A DNA stretch of 64,000 nt from [Eubacterium] yurii (lineage in GTDB: Bacteria > Bacillota > Clostridia > Peptostreptococcales > Filifactoraceae). The stretch is taken from assembly GCA_900167215.1 (NCBI GenBank), contig FUZS01000013.1, positions 33,591 through 97,590 of the forward strand, given 5' to 3'. Positions within the stretch are counted from its first letter, which is position 1. Each line of letters starts with the position of its first letter. Below the pieces are notes generated by a model, which searched no databases, was not told the origin of the DNA, and worked only from the letters and a program-made list of their open reading frames with translations. A program made the position numbers and the translations under genes. Of the stretch, positions 39,443-48,414 are shown in pieces.

Positions 39443-40657
39443 TTATTGATTATTGGCTCTTATTCTTCTTGTCATCTCGTCAGCAAGAGCTATACATCTT
39501 TGTACATCATCATATGACGGTGAACATTTGACTTCCACTGTTTCTTCTATAAAGTCATAAGATGGATTAGTCTTTGGAAGTTCTGAAAGAGTCTTTACTC
39601 CCCCACCGCTCCAGCCGTAAGTTCCAAATATTCCAAGAACGTGATTTTTAAGTTTATTTGTATATAGTATATTTAGTGTATGCTCCATTACAGGATACAG
39701 TCCATTGTTATAAGAGCAACTGCCAAGGAGTAAGCCCTTGTTTATCCATATATTGGCAAGTATGTGCGATATATGAGTTTTTGACACATCATAGACTAGT
39801 ACATCCTTAATTCCATTCTTAGAAAGGGTATTTGCCATTATATCTGCCATTTTTTCAGTGTTGCCGTACATAGTACCATAGGTTATAACAACACCTTCTT
39901 TGACCTCAAATTTTGACAATGAATCATAGAATTGTACTATTTTTTGAGGGTCTTTTCTCCATACAAGACCATGTACAGGACATATAGTCTTGATTTTAAG
40001 AGCTGAAAGTTTTTTCAATACTCCTTGTATCTGAGTTGAAAATTTACCTACTATGTTGGTAAAATATCTTCTTGTTTCGTACTCGTGCTCTCTCCATTCC
40101 ACTTCGTCATCAAATATTCCGCCATTTAATGTACCGAAGCCTCCAAATGCGTCTTGAGAAAATAGAGTCTGAGTTTTTTCGTGATATGAAACCATAGACT
40201 CAGGCCAGTGCACCATAGGCGTAGTGTAGAAAGTAAGCTCTTCATCACCAAGTTTTATCTTTTCTCCGTCCTTTACAGTTATAAAAATGTCCTTAGTATC
40301 TATCTTGTAAAATGCCTTTATAAAATCTTCAGTCTTGGCATTGCCGACCAATTTCATCTCAGGAAATGCCTGTAATAATAGTTCTATAGAGCTTGAGTGG
40401 TCTGGCTCCATATGGTTGATGACAAGATAGTCTATCTTACCCTCACCTATTACAGATTTTATCTTGCTGATGTACATTTCATATCTGTCAGCTTGTACAG
40501 AGTCTATAAGTATGTTCTTTTCTCCTGTCATCAAAAAAGAGTTGTAGCTGACTCCCCTTTCGAGTGGCCACATATTTTCAAAAAGATGTGTATGTCTGTC
40601 GTTTACCCCGACATAATACAGATTGTCATGTATCTTGATGGTAGAATAGTATTCCAT
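39443..40657 (-). CDS. flavodiiron protein (FprA-type oxygen/NO reductase)
   Basis: 404 residues from the ATG at 40657; GGAGG lies just upstream, inside a longer frame. The N-terminal metallo-beta-lactamase-like domain holds the diiron site: HMEPDHS (82-88), the His in PMVHWPES, the Asp in SQDAFGGFG and the His in CPVHGLVW. The C-terminal flavodoxin domain starts with TYGTMYGNTEKMA near 260 and binds FMN. These enzymes reduce O2 to water (or NO to N2O) and protect anaerobes. No rubredoxin fusion is present, so the electron donor is encoded elsewhere. Confidence 0.93.
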   Translation of the reverse strand: MEYYSTIKIHDNLYYVGVNDRHTHLFENMWPLERGVSYNSFLMTGEKNILIDSVQADRYEMYISKIKSVIGEGKIDYLVINHMEPDHSSSIELLLQAFPEMKLVGNAKTEDFIKAFYKIDTKDIFITVKDGEKIKLGDEELTFYTTPMVHWPESMVSYHEKTQTLFSQDAFGGFGTLNGGIFDDEVEWREHEYETRRYFTNIVGKFSTQIQGVLKKLSALKIKTICPVHGLVWRKDPQKIVQFYDSLSKFEVKEGVVITYGTMYGNTEKMADIMANTLSKNGIKDVLVYDVSKTHISHILANIWINKGLLLGSCSYNNGLYPVMEHTLNILYTNKLKNHVLGIFGTYGWSGGGVKTLSELPKTNPSYDFIEETVEVKCSPSYDDVQRCIALADEMTRRIRANNQ

Positions 40658-40889
40658 GAAAACCTCCAAAAAAATTAATACAAAATTTTATCCATTTATC
40701 GACTGATTTATGATACCCTGTTTTTTTATATTAAAAGCATTCTGCCTTATTTTAATAACGATATGCATTTGATTAATATAAAATATTTCTTAGATTATCT
40801 TATGATTAGTCTTAAACCCGTACTTTATGCAACTTAAATTTTCCATTATTTCATTAGGCATAAGCTATATTTTTATACTGATATATCGC

Positions 40890-41423
40890 TTACAATTTAA
40901 ATATAGAAAGCACCTTATCCAAAGGGAAAAAGTAATACATCAATATTGCCACACTGCTCCCCAATATAGCTCCACCTATTATATCAGTCGGGTAGTGAAC
41001 ACCAAGATACATACGTGAATAAGCTATGCAAAGTGCAAGTATATAGGCAAGAGCTCCCAGCCTCTTATCATATAAAAATACAGTAGTGGCAAAGGTAAAT
41101 GAAGCTCCTGTATGCCCTGACGGAAAAGAATAGTCCTTAGGCAATTTATCAAGTAAGACTATGATGTCCTGATACCTGTCAAAAGGCCTCATCCTTCTGA
41201 TTAAGGGCTTTAATATTACATTACATATAAAGGAATGTGTAAGCACTGTAACTATGCAGGCATATCCTATTTTTTTGTACTTTCCGCTCAAAATCATCAG
41301 TAGTGATAAGATAAAAAATATCACTCCTGCATTTGCCGACAGTGAGAAAAATTTCATTATCTTGGTAAATATTTCGTGCCTTGTCTTTGCTATACCTTTG
41401 AGTATCCTGTGTTCAAAACCCAT
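40890..41423 (-). CDS. PAP2-family phosphatase (undecaprenyl-diphosphatase-like)
   Basis: 177-residue membrane protein with the three phosphatase motifs: KPLIRRMRP near 72, PSGHTGAS near 101, and SRMYLGVHYPTDIIGG near 137. About five membrane helices. It probably dephosphorylates a lipid pyrophosphate such as undecaprenyl-PP in wall synthesis; phosphatidic acid phosphatase activity is an alternative. It is the last gene of the MBL-hemZ-hisS run, 19 nt after hisS. Confidence 0.85.
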   Translation of the reverse strand: MGFEHRILKGIAKTRHEIFTKIMKFFSLSANAGVIFFILSLLMILSGKYKKIGYACIVTVLTHSFICNVILKPLIRRMRPFDRYQDIIVLLDKLPKDYSFPSGHTGASFTFATTVFLYDKRLGALAYILALCIAYSRMYLGVHYPTDIIGGAILGSSVAILMYYFFPLDKVLSIFKL

Positions 41424-41442
41424 TATTACTTCCTCTTAAACT

Positions 41443-42723
41443 TTATTTTTTCAAGATTTTTAAAAATTCCTCTTCAAAATTATCAAGCTCCACCTCTATT
41501 TGAGTAGATGTAGTCATATCCTTGAGAGTAGCCTTGCCTGACTCTAACTCATTTTCTCCAAGCATCAAAGTATAGTGTGCATTTTTGTCGTCTGCATACT
41601 TCATCTGTGCCTTGAGAGATTTTTGTACGTGATCCTTGTCGCAAACTATGCCTTTTTTCCTAAGATTGTCCACTATTTCAAATGATTTTACATCTGCCTC
41701 TTCTCCAAGTGAAGCAATGTACAGATCATATTCCACCTTAAATTCCGGCATCTTGCCAAGCTCGTCAAGTGTCATTATCAAACGCTCTATGCCAAGTCCA
41801 AAGCCCACTCCGCTGATATCTGCTCCTCCAAGTTCTTTGACAAGTCCGTCATATCTTCCTCCGCCACATACTGTAGCCTGTGAGCCTATGTGCTTAGATA
41901 CAAATTCAAAGGCTGTCTTGGTATAGTAGTCCAAGCCCCTTACAATATTCGGATTTACTACATATTTTACCCCTGCTGCATCCAATAGACGCTTCACCTT
42001 TTCAAAATGCTCTTTTTCTTCTTGAGATATATTATCTATCATCAAAGGAGCGTTCTTAGTTATATTATTACAGCTTTTTTCCTTGCAATCTATTATCCTC
42101 ATAGGGTTCTTATCGTATCTTTCCTTGCAGGTATCGCATAATTTGTCAAAATCGTCCTTTAAAAAATCTCTTAATTTTTCGTTATATGCCTTCCTCGACT
42201 CAAAGCCTCCTACTGAGTTTATCTCAAGTGTGATATGCTCCATAATTCCAAGTCTTTCAAAGAATCTATAGGCAAGTGTGATTATTTCCGCATCTGTACT
42301 TGCAGCGTCGGAGCCTAAGATTTCAGTACCAAATTGGTGAAATTCTTTGAATCTCCCCTTTTGGTTTCTCTCATTTCTAAAACAAGGTGTAATGTAAAAA
42401 AGTTTGAGCGGAGGTTTCTTACTTTGCAAATTATGTTGGTTGTATAGTCTTACTATTGACGCTGTACCCTCAGGTTTTAGAGTGATACTGTCCTTTTGGC
42501 TGTCTCCCCTCGGTACAAAGGTAAACATCTCCTTATTTACTATGTCTGTAGTCTCGCCTATACCCCTCGTAAAAAGACTCGTGTACTCAAATGTAGGTGT
42601 CTCATACTCCATATAGTCAAAGACCTTGCATACTTCCTTGAATACCCCTGTCACATAGTCAATCTTGGCAAGATCTTCCGGAAATAAATCCTGTGTTCCT
42701 GTTACTCTTTGCAATGCCTTCAT
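41443..42723 (-). CDS. hisS: histidine-tRNA ligase
   Basis: 426 residues, class II aminoacyl-tRNA synthetase, charging tRNA-His. Motifs: TGTQDLFPED at the start, FRNERNQKGRFKEFHQFGTEI (motif 2) near 115, the histidine-binding GLDYYTKTAFEF near 265 and GGGRYDGL, and GFGLGIERLI (motif 3) near 310. An anticodon-binding domain follows. The start ATG overlaps the hemZ stop by 4 nt. In many clostridia the order hemZ-hisS-aspS is seen; here aspS is missing and a PAP2 gene follows. Confidence 0.96.
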   Translation of the reverse strand: MKALQRVTGTQDLFPEDLAKIDYVTGVFKEVCKVFDYMEYETPTFEYTSLFTRGIGETTDIVNKEMFTFVPRGDSQKDSITLKPEGTASIVRLYNQHNLQSKKPPLKLFYITPCFRNERNQKGRFKEFHQFGTEILGSDAASTDAEIITLAYRFFERLGIMEHITLEINSVGGFESRKAYNEKLRDFLKDDFDKLCDTCKERYDKNPMRIIDCKEKSCNNITKNAPLMIDNISQEEKEHFEKVKRLLDAAGVKYVVNPNIVRGLDYYTKTAFEFVSKHIGSQATVCGGGRYDGLVKELGGADISGVGFGLGIERLIMTLDELGKMPEFKVEYDLYIASLGEEADVKSFEIVDNLRKKGIVCDKDHVQKSLKAQMKYADDKNAHYTLMLGENELESGKATLKDMTTSTQIEVELDNFEEEFLKILKK

Positions 42724-44153
42724 AATAACACTTCCTTTCTTTTTAACATTTCATTTATATTATTATTATATAAAATTACATCCTTATAATTGGGCACCCT
42801 GCTTATCAGATTTGTCTTTTCATCCAAAATCTTTGTCGATGAGCCTGCTCCAAATCCTATTATAGTCTGTATCTCATCCATCATAGCCATATTGTAAAGA
42901 CCATATCTTCCCCTTTTACAATAGCCTATGTTTTCACCGTTTTCAAGCATATTTTTCTGCCTGTAAAGATAATATGGCTGATATCCCTTTGTCTGTAATT
43001 TTTCGTTTACTTCCTGCATAAGATCCGATATTTGTAGATTGTCTGTCTTTATTTTCTTAGTATTTATATCAGATGCCCTCTTTACTGCAAGGCAGTGGAC
43101 AGTTATGCTTTCAGGATCCAGTTTTATTATCTCATCTACAGAATATCTCATATCATCTATGCTTTCACCTGTAAGACCCATTATGAGATCCATGTTTATA
43201 TTGTCAAAGCCTATTTGTCTTGCAAGGGCAAAGATTTCTCTTACATCTTTGGAATTATGCTTTCTGCCTATTCTTCCAAAGGTGATGTCGTTCATCGTCT
43301 GAGGATTTATAGATATTCTGCTGACCTTGTTTTGAAAAATTATCTTCAATTTTTCCTCATCAAGGGTATCCACTCTTCCTGCCTCAAATGTAAATTCGTC
43401 TATGTCATCAATATTGAAGTTATCATGTATTATCTTAAAAAATCTTTTTAACTTATCATAATCAAGAGATGACGGAGTACCTCCACCTACATAGATGGAG
43501 CTTATCTTCTTATCCTTGAAGTACGGCATCGACAATGTATGTCTTATCTCTATCTCCAAGTTTGTAAGATAGTCATCCATGAATTTTTTGCCCTTGTTGC
43601 TATCCATTGAAAAGAAGGAGCAGTAGTTACATCTGCTTGGGCAAAAGGGAATGGAAATATATATGCTTATCTTCTTATCAAGCCTTGATATTATCTCTTC
43701 CTGTATGTCGGATATGCCTCTTATCAAGTCTGATTTTTCAGCTGAAATCATATATTTTTCCCTTAGTATATCATCTATAAGCTGATTTTTTAAGCCCTCT
43801 TTTTTCAAATCATTTACTATTTTTACAGGTCTTATACCTGTCAATATGCCCCACTTTGGAGAGATATTTCCGTAATTTTTGCATATGGTCTTGTAGAGAA
43901 GTTTTTTGTATATGAGTTTTTCCTTAAAATCTATCTCCATCTCATCTTCATATAGGACATCACTTTTACTAAGGCTTATCTTCACCTTATCTTCTACTTT
44001 TTCAAGCCTTATTACATCATCATCGGAAACATCAGCAAGCTCTAAATACTGCTCTTTGTCAATCACCTTAACTTCTATTTTTTTGGCAAAGAGCATATCT
44101 CCAAGTTCTTTTAGCTCTATGTCATATTTTTTGTTGTCATTTACTATTATCAT
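42720..44153 (-). CDS. hemZ: coproporphyrinogen dehydrogenase HemZ-like radical SAM protein
   Basis: 477 residues. The radical SAM cluster motif CPSRCNYCSFF lies near 170 after YISIPFC, and YVGGGTPSSLDYDKL near 240 is the HemN/HemZ hallmark. The N-terminal about 150 residues are the HemZ-specific extension. The family oxidises coproporphyrinogen III without oxygen, though in heme-lacking clostridia its real substrate is unclear. It overlaps the MBL hydrolase gene by 1 nt and hisS by 4 nt, hence one operon. Confidence 0.88.
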   Translation of the reverse strand: MIIVNDNKKYDIELKELGDMLFAKKIEVKVIDKEQYLELADVSDDDVIRLEKVEDKVKISLSKSDVLYEDEMEIDFKEKLIYKKLLYKTICKNYGNISPKWGILTGIRPVKIVNDLKKEGLKNQLIDDILREKYMISAEKSDLIRGISDIQEEIISRLDKKISIYISIPFCPSRCNYCSFFSMDSNKGKKFMDDYLTNLEIEIRHTLSMPYFKDKKISSIYVGGGTPSSLDYDKLKRFFKIIHDNFNIDDIDEFTFEAGRVDTLDEEKLKIIFQNKVSRISINPQTMNDITFGRIGRKHNSKDVREIFALARQIGFDNINMDLIMGLTGESIDDMRYSVDEIIKLDPESITVHCLAVKRASDINTKKIKTDNLQISDLMQEVNEKLQTKGYQPYYLYRQKNMLENGENIGYCKRGRYGLYNMAMMDEIQTIIGFGAGSSTKILDEKTNLISRVPNYKDVILYNNNINEMLKRKEVLL

Positions 44154-44779
44154 TATATATTCCTTAGGAAGGGATTATGTCTTTTCTCCTGAGCTATGGT
44201 GCTTTGATCTCCGTGACCCGGTAAGATTATTATGTCTCCATCCATCTGAGACAGTCTTCTTAGAGAATTTTCCATCTCCTGATATGAGCCGCTTGGCAAA
44301 TCTGTACGACCTATGGAGCCTTCAAATAAGGTATCTCCTGTAAACATAATTTCTCCGTCAAATACACACATAGAACCTGATGTATGTCCCGGAGTTAGTA
44401 TAAATGTAAGAGTTTTTCCGCCTATTTGATATCTGTCTCCATCTTCTACGTATCTTGTAGCTTCAAAGCTCGTATTTTTCATTCCGAAGTTAGTTGTAAG
44501 ATTGTATGCAGGCGAGTTGAGTATCTTTTTTTCCCTCTTACTTGCTATTACCTCCATATCTGGATATTCATCTATTAATTCCTGCAATGCTCCTATATGA
44601 TCTGCATGGGCATGAGTTAAGATTACAGATTTGACTTTAAGATTTTTCTTACTTATAAAGTCTCTTATCTTTTCAAAGCTTCCGCCCGGATCTATTATAC
44701 ATGCCTCGCTGCTTTGCTCATCATAAAATATATATACATTTTCATCAAAAGGAAAGGTTCTAATTCTAAAGTATTGCAT
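44153..44779 (-). CDS. MBL-fold metallohydrolase (YqgX/glyoxalase II-like)
   Basis: 208 residues from ATG 44779, with GGAGG and 5 nt before it; the ATG at 44791 overlaps that ribosome site. The metal site is clear: THAHADHIG near 60, PGHTSGSM near 130, GDTLFEGSIGRTDLP near 150 and LPGHGDQST near 190. The family includes glyoxalase II-type thioesterases; the substrate is not fixed. In clostridia this gene commonly precedes hemZ-hisS, as here. Confidence 0.88.
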   Translation of the reverse strand: MQYFRIRTFPFDENVYIFYDEQSSEACIIDPGGSFEKIRDFISKKNLKVKSVILTHAHADHIGALQELIDEYPDMEVIASKREKKILNSPAYNLTTNFGMKNTSFEATRYVEDGDRYQIGGKTLTFILTPGHTSGSMCVFDGEIMFTGDTLFEGSIGRTDLPSGSYQEMENSLRRLSQMDGDIIILPGHGDQSTIAQEKRHNPFLRNI

Positions 44780-44884
44780 TTTTTCCTCCATAATTATTAT
44801 TTATTAATGCTTTAATATCTGATGTATATCAAATTTAAAATGTCATTTATATACATTTAAATTTCAGTCCTAATTTTATATCTT

Positions 44885-45000
44885 ATACTAAAAAGCTTTC
44901 AAAAAGCCTTGTAATTTTATAACAGTAATATTATTGATAATCTGCAAAACAAATACTTTGCTAATATAATAAGCTTGACGTTATAAATGCTGATTAGTAT
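44885..45000 (+). repeat. MITE-like repeat family B, diverged copy
   Basis: 116 bp from ATACTAAAAAGC to GACGTTATAAATGCTGATTAGTAT (last part read in pieces). It has the same length and ends as the other B copies but a quite different interior. It lies in the otherwise empty gap 44780-45239. Confidence 0.65.
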
Positions 45001-45068
45001 TAAACTATCTTCTCTTTTAAAAAAGTATTTAAAATTATATCACATAATCTCAAAAAAAAATATATCAG

Positions 45069-45105
45069 ATTGAAAAAAAGTGCAACCCTGTTAAGATTGC
45101 ACTTT
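45069..45105 (-). terminator. intrinsic terminator of the jag operon
   Basis: AAAGTGCAA (45077-45085) and TTGCACTTT (45097-45105) form a stem. Read on the minus strand it is followed by a run of seven T, so it ends the yidC-jag transcript. Confidence 0.8.
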
Positions 45106-45239
45106 ATAATTAAAATATTAAATTATTCCTTATAAAAAATTAATCACTTTTTTTGCAAAAGATACATAAATGTATTCTTATTTAAAATTTATTATAAATT
45201 TTCTATATAAGATAATATATTTAGCTTATTTAATAAATT

Positions 45240-45899
45240 TTAGTATTTCTTTCTGTTTGAATATGAATTCCTATGATTGTTGTTCTTCTTTAGAGCCAAT
45301 ACTATTCTTCTGTTAGGCTCTTCCCCTTCTGAGAAAGAAGTTACCCTGTGGTTGTCCTGCAATGCAAAATGCACTATTCTTCTCTCGTAAGGATTCATGG
45401 CGTCAAGTTTTATAGATCTTCTGCTGTATATCACCTTTTGAGCCATTTTCTTAGCATAGGCTACTAAAGAAGCCTCTCTTTTTTCCCTATATCCTTCGAT
45501 GTCAAGTATCAATCTCTTGTGTTCGTCAGTTTCCTTTGTAAGATATATGTTTACTATAGTTTGCAGTCCGTCAAGAGACTCACCGTGTCTTCCTATCAGT
45601 ATAGAAGCGCCTTCACCTGTTACAAATACTCTTACAGTGTCCTCTTCTTCTTCCACTCTTACATCTATTTTTATATCAAGGCAATTGTAGATTTTCCTTA
45701 AAAAATCTCTGATTACCTCGTCTTTTTTCACTATCTTTTTAACGTTGATTACGTAATCTTTGGCGCCTATTCCCAAAAATCCTCTGCTTCCTTCATCAAC
45801 TACCTTAATATCTAAATTTTCTTCTCCTACACCAAACTTTTCCTTCGCTTTTTCTATAGCTTCACTTCTCGTCTTAGCTGATATTTGTATATAGTCCAC
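45240..45899 (-). CDS. jag: RNA-binding protein Jag / KhpB
   Basis: About 219 residues in three domains: the Jag-N domain (YIQISAKTRSEAIEKAKEKFG...EGSRGFLGIGAKDY), a KH domain (GEGASILIGRHGESLDGLQTIV) near 95, and an R3H domain (MNPYERRIVHFALQD...EGEEPNRRIVLAL) near 190. It binds RNA and, with KhpA, affects cell division and elongation in Gram-positives. I choose the GTG at 45899 as start because AAAGGAG lies 6 nt before it; the longer ATG frame from 45923 has no ribosome site. It follows yidC as in most Firmicutes. Confidence 0.92.
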   Translation of the reverse strand: MDYIQISAKTRSEAIEKAKEKFGVGEENLDIKVVDEGSRGFLGIGAKDYVINVKKIVKKDEVIRDFLRKIYNCLDIKIDVRVEEEEDTVRVFVTGEGASILIGRHGESLDGLQTIVNIYLTKETDEHKRLILDIEGYREKREASLVAYAKKMAQKVIYSRRSIKLDAMNPYERRIVHFALQDNHRVTSFSEGEEPNRRIVLALKKNNNHRNSYSNRKKY

Positions 45900-45942
45900 T
45901 TTTTTCTCCTTTATACACATCATAATTTTAAGAGTACTTCAA

Positions 45943-46725
45943 CTATTTCTTATCGTCTTTTTTTGCAGATGCATTGCTTTGTTTTTTTACTTGATTTTTA
46001 GATATTTGTCCTGAATTTTCCTTTTTTTCAAGCATTATTTTCTCTTCATACTTTCCTATGAAATACTGTTGGATAATTTGTACTATATTACCTGTTACCC
46101 AGTAAAGCATAAGACCTGCAGGGAACATCACACCCCATACAAGCATCATTATCGGCATCATTATAGACATGTTCTTATTCATACCTTGAGCCATTTCGTT
46201 GTCTGATGACGATCTTGCAGTAGACATTTTTAATTGTAAATAGGTGAAAATCGCTGACAACACCGGTAAAATGAAAGGCAGATCCATGCCTCCTACATTT
46301 ATCTTATCAACATCTGTAAGATGCTTTACCCAAAAAAATCCTATATCGGCAGTCTTGTACAATGCCTCATTATTTGAAAATACATACTTTACAGGCTCTC
46401 TGATAACAGAGTACATCGCTGTAAGTATCGGAAGTTGTATAAGAAGTGGCAGACATCCGGCAGCCGGATTGATATTATTGTCCTTGTATAACTTTGACAA
46501 AAGCTCACTTTGTTTTTGTCTGTCATTTTTATACTTTTTATTAATCTTGTCTATCTCAGGTTGTAAGAGTTTCATAGCACTCATTGAACGCATCTGTGAT
46601 ATAGTAAGAGGTAATAATATTATCTTTGTAAGTATTGTAAACAATACTATTGATAGCGCATAGTTAGAGGTCATATTGTAGAAAAACTCAAGTATATGAC
46701 CGAAAAAATAAGATATTTGACTCAA
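45943..46725 (-). CDS. yidC: membrane protein insertase YidC
   Basis: 260 residues with about five membrane helices: LSIVLFTILTKIILLPLTISQMRSM holds the conserved Arg of the groove, then AGCLPLLIQLPILTAMYSVI, then MMPIMMLVWGVMFPAGLMLYWVTGNIVQIIQQ. A basic C-terminal tail binds ribosomes. It inserts proteins into the membrane alone or with Sec. No lipobox is seen at the start. Its place between yidD and jag is standard. Confidence 0.95.
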   Translation of the reverse strand: MSQISYFFGHILEFFYNMTSNYALSIVLFTILTKIILLPLTISQMRSMSAMKLLQPEIDKINKKYKNDRQKQSELLSKLYKDNNINPAAGCLPLLIQLPILTAMYSVIREPVKYVFSNNEALYKTADIGFFWVKHLTDVDKINVGGMDLPFILPVLSAIFTYLQLKMSTARSSSDNEMAQGMNKNMSIMMPIMMLVWGVMFPAGLMLYWVTGNIVQIIQQYFIGKYEEKIMLEKKENSGQISKNQVKKQSNASAKKDDKK

Positions 46726-46755
46726 AAACTCTCCTCCTAATAATAACTGTACCCT

Positions 46756-46968
46756 CTATTTTAAAGGATCATATCCGCCCTTACAAAACGGATTGCACCT
46801 TAAAACTCTCCATATTGAAAGGCCTGTCCCTTTAAAAAAACCGTATTTTTGATATGCCTGTAGACAGTAAGTCGAACATGTAGGATAAAATCTGCACGTT
46901 GGTCTTGGCTTCATTGGAGAGATATATTTTTGATAAAACTTAATCATAATTATAATAATCTTAGACAT
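46756..46968 (-). CDS. yidD: membrane protein insertion efficiency factor YidD
   Basis: 70 residues with the family core [35 protein letters not shown] and the end [18 protein letters not shown]. It assists YidC. It lies 33 nt after rnpA and 30 nt before yidC. Confidence 0.95.
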   Translation of the reverse strand: MSKIIIIMIKFYQKYISPMKPRPTCRFYPTCSTYCLQAYQKYGFFKGTGLSIWRVLRCNPFCKGGYDPLK

Positions 46969-47001
46969 AATAAAAACCTTAAATATACTTTTCTTTTAAT
47001 A

Positions 47002-47328
47002 CTATGTCAAATCACATTTTTTAAGTAAGTGATTGATAGAGCTTTTCATAGTTTGAAAATCGAGGTCGTCGGCTCCGACCCTTGCTAAAATAATAATACT
47101 GTAGCCTGTTTTCATCTTCGTGTTTAATCTGATATTTTCCTTTATCAGCCTTCTAAGCCTGTTCCTTACTACCGCCTTACCTACTTTTTTAGAAATGCTT
47201 ATTCCTATCTTAAGTTTTTCATCATTATTTTTTATGTAGTAGACAACCAGCTTTTTATTTGCAAATGATTTGCCCCTACTGTAGATATACCTGAATTGTT
47301 TGTCTTTTTTTATCATTTCAAATGTCAT
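47002..47328 (-). CDS. rnpA: ribonuclease P protein component
   Basis: 108 residues from the ATG at 47328 with TGAGG just upstream. Family marks: FRYIYSRGKSFANKKLVVYYI near 12-30 and the RNR box GKAVVRNRLRRLIKE near 60, which contacts the RNase P RNA. It helps the RNA cut 5' leaders from pre-tRNAs. It is separated from rpmH by a 374-bp spacer, longer than usual. Confidence 0.95.
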   Translation of the reverse strand: MTFEMIKKDKQFRYIYSRGKSFANKKLVVYYIKNNDEKLKIGISISKKVGKAVVRNRLRRLIKENIRLNTKMKTGYSIIILARVGADDLDFQTMKSSINHLLKKCDLT

Positions 47329-47702
47329 AAAAAGCCTCAAATATTTGTCGATATTTCAATAAAAATGTGTAATTACCCTCCACAAAACGGCAAATTACAT
47401 ATTAAATAAAAATATATAAATCAGCATTTTGATTATGGATAATGCAACAATATTTAAATCAGCAAGATATCCTTCATAATATACATTACTTATTCATCTT
47501 TTAACAATTTATGGCATTAATATAGTAGACTTTCTTAAAGCGATAAAAATACTTACTATAATTACATACTATAAAGTCATAGAATAGTGATAAAGATTTA
47601 CGACATATCATTTAGATATGAAAAAATGAAAAATAAATAAGCATAAAAATAAAAAAGATAGATAATAAGCCACCTTAATGAGTTTAAAGTGGCTCTTTAA
47701 AA
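47329..47702 (-). other. rpmH-rnpA spacer
   Basis: About 370 bp, AT-rich, non-coding. It has a possible rpmH terminator at 47655-47694 and presumably an own promoter for rnpA. Confidence 0.35.
47655..47694 (-). terminator. possible terminator of rpmH
   Basis: AGCCAC (47668-47673) and GTGGCT (47689-47694) pair with two further A-T pairs inside. On the minus strand a T-rich stretch follows after some bases. Weak. Confidence 0.4.
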
Positions 47703-47840
47703 CTAAGCTGTAAGTCTTTTTCTACCTTTAGCTCTTCTATTTTTCAGTACTCTTCTTCCTCCCGGAGTACTCATTCTCTTTCTGAATCCGTGTTCTCTTT
47801 TTCTTTGTCTTTTCTTAGGTTGGTAAGTTCTTTTGCTCAT
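47703..47840 (-). CDS. rpmH: 50S ribosomal protein L34
   Basis: 45 codons, unmistakable: [19 protein letters not shown], then [17 protein letters not shown] and [22 protein letters not shown] before ATG 47840. It is the gene that faces dnaA across the origin in most bacteria. Confidence 0.97.
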   Translation of the reverse strand: MSKRTYQPKKRQRKREHGFRKRMSTPGGRRVLKNRRAKGRKRLTA

Positions 47841-48055
47841 CGTTGCACCGCCTTTCAATACTATATTTTATTTTCTTACCCACGGGTGCATAACGTAAAA
47901 TCTGACTCTAAAACAAGTCGAATACCAAAATAAATATAAAATACACCCTTTTTGATTACTTCTTAATCATAACAGAGATATTATAAAGTTTATATACAGT
48001 TTTGTCAAATTATTTTTAAAAATTTTTTTATTTTTTTAAAAAATTCAAAATATAG

Positions 48056-48389
48056 TTATCCACAGATGATTTATTACTACATATTGTGTTTTTTATATAA
48101 AAAATTTTATGTAATGGCAAGTTTTTAAGTAAGTCTTAAATTTTTTGAACTTGAAATTTTAAATTAAATTTGCTAATATATTCTTGTAAATTTATCCACA
48201 GATAGTGGATTATTTTATTTACTTATCCACAAAATGTGTATAACACTGTGGATACTTTGTTATTTTATGTGAGTTTATCCACTTTAGTATTGTATTTACA
48301 ATTTCTTTTTGTGGATATTTTTATGTTGATTTTGTGCATAAATTTTTTTAACATTTTTTTATCCACTAATTTTGATATATTTATCCACA
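48056..48389. other. oriC, upstream DnaA-box cluster
   Basis: Between rpmH and dnaA lie eight DnaA boxes: TTATCCACA at 48056-48064, 48192-48200, 48223-48231 and 48381-48389; TTATCCACT at 48275-48283 and 48359-48367; and inverted forms at 48247-48255 (TGTGGATAC) and 48310-48318 (TGTGGATAT). The cluster overlaps the dnaA promoter region, so DnaA likely also represses its own gene. Confidence 0.93.
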
Positions 48390-48414
48390 AATTTTTTTTA
48401 ATGAGGTCAAATCT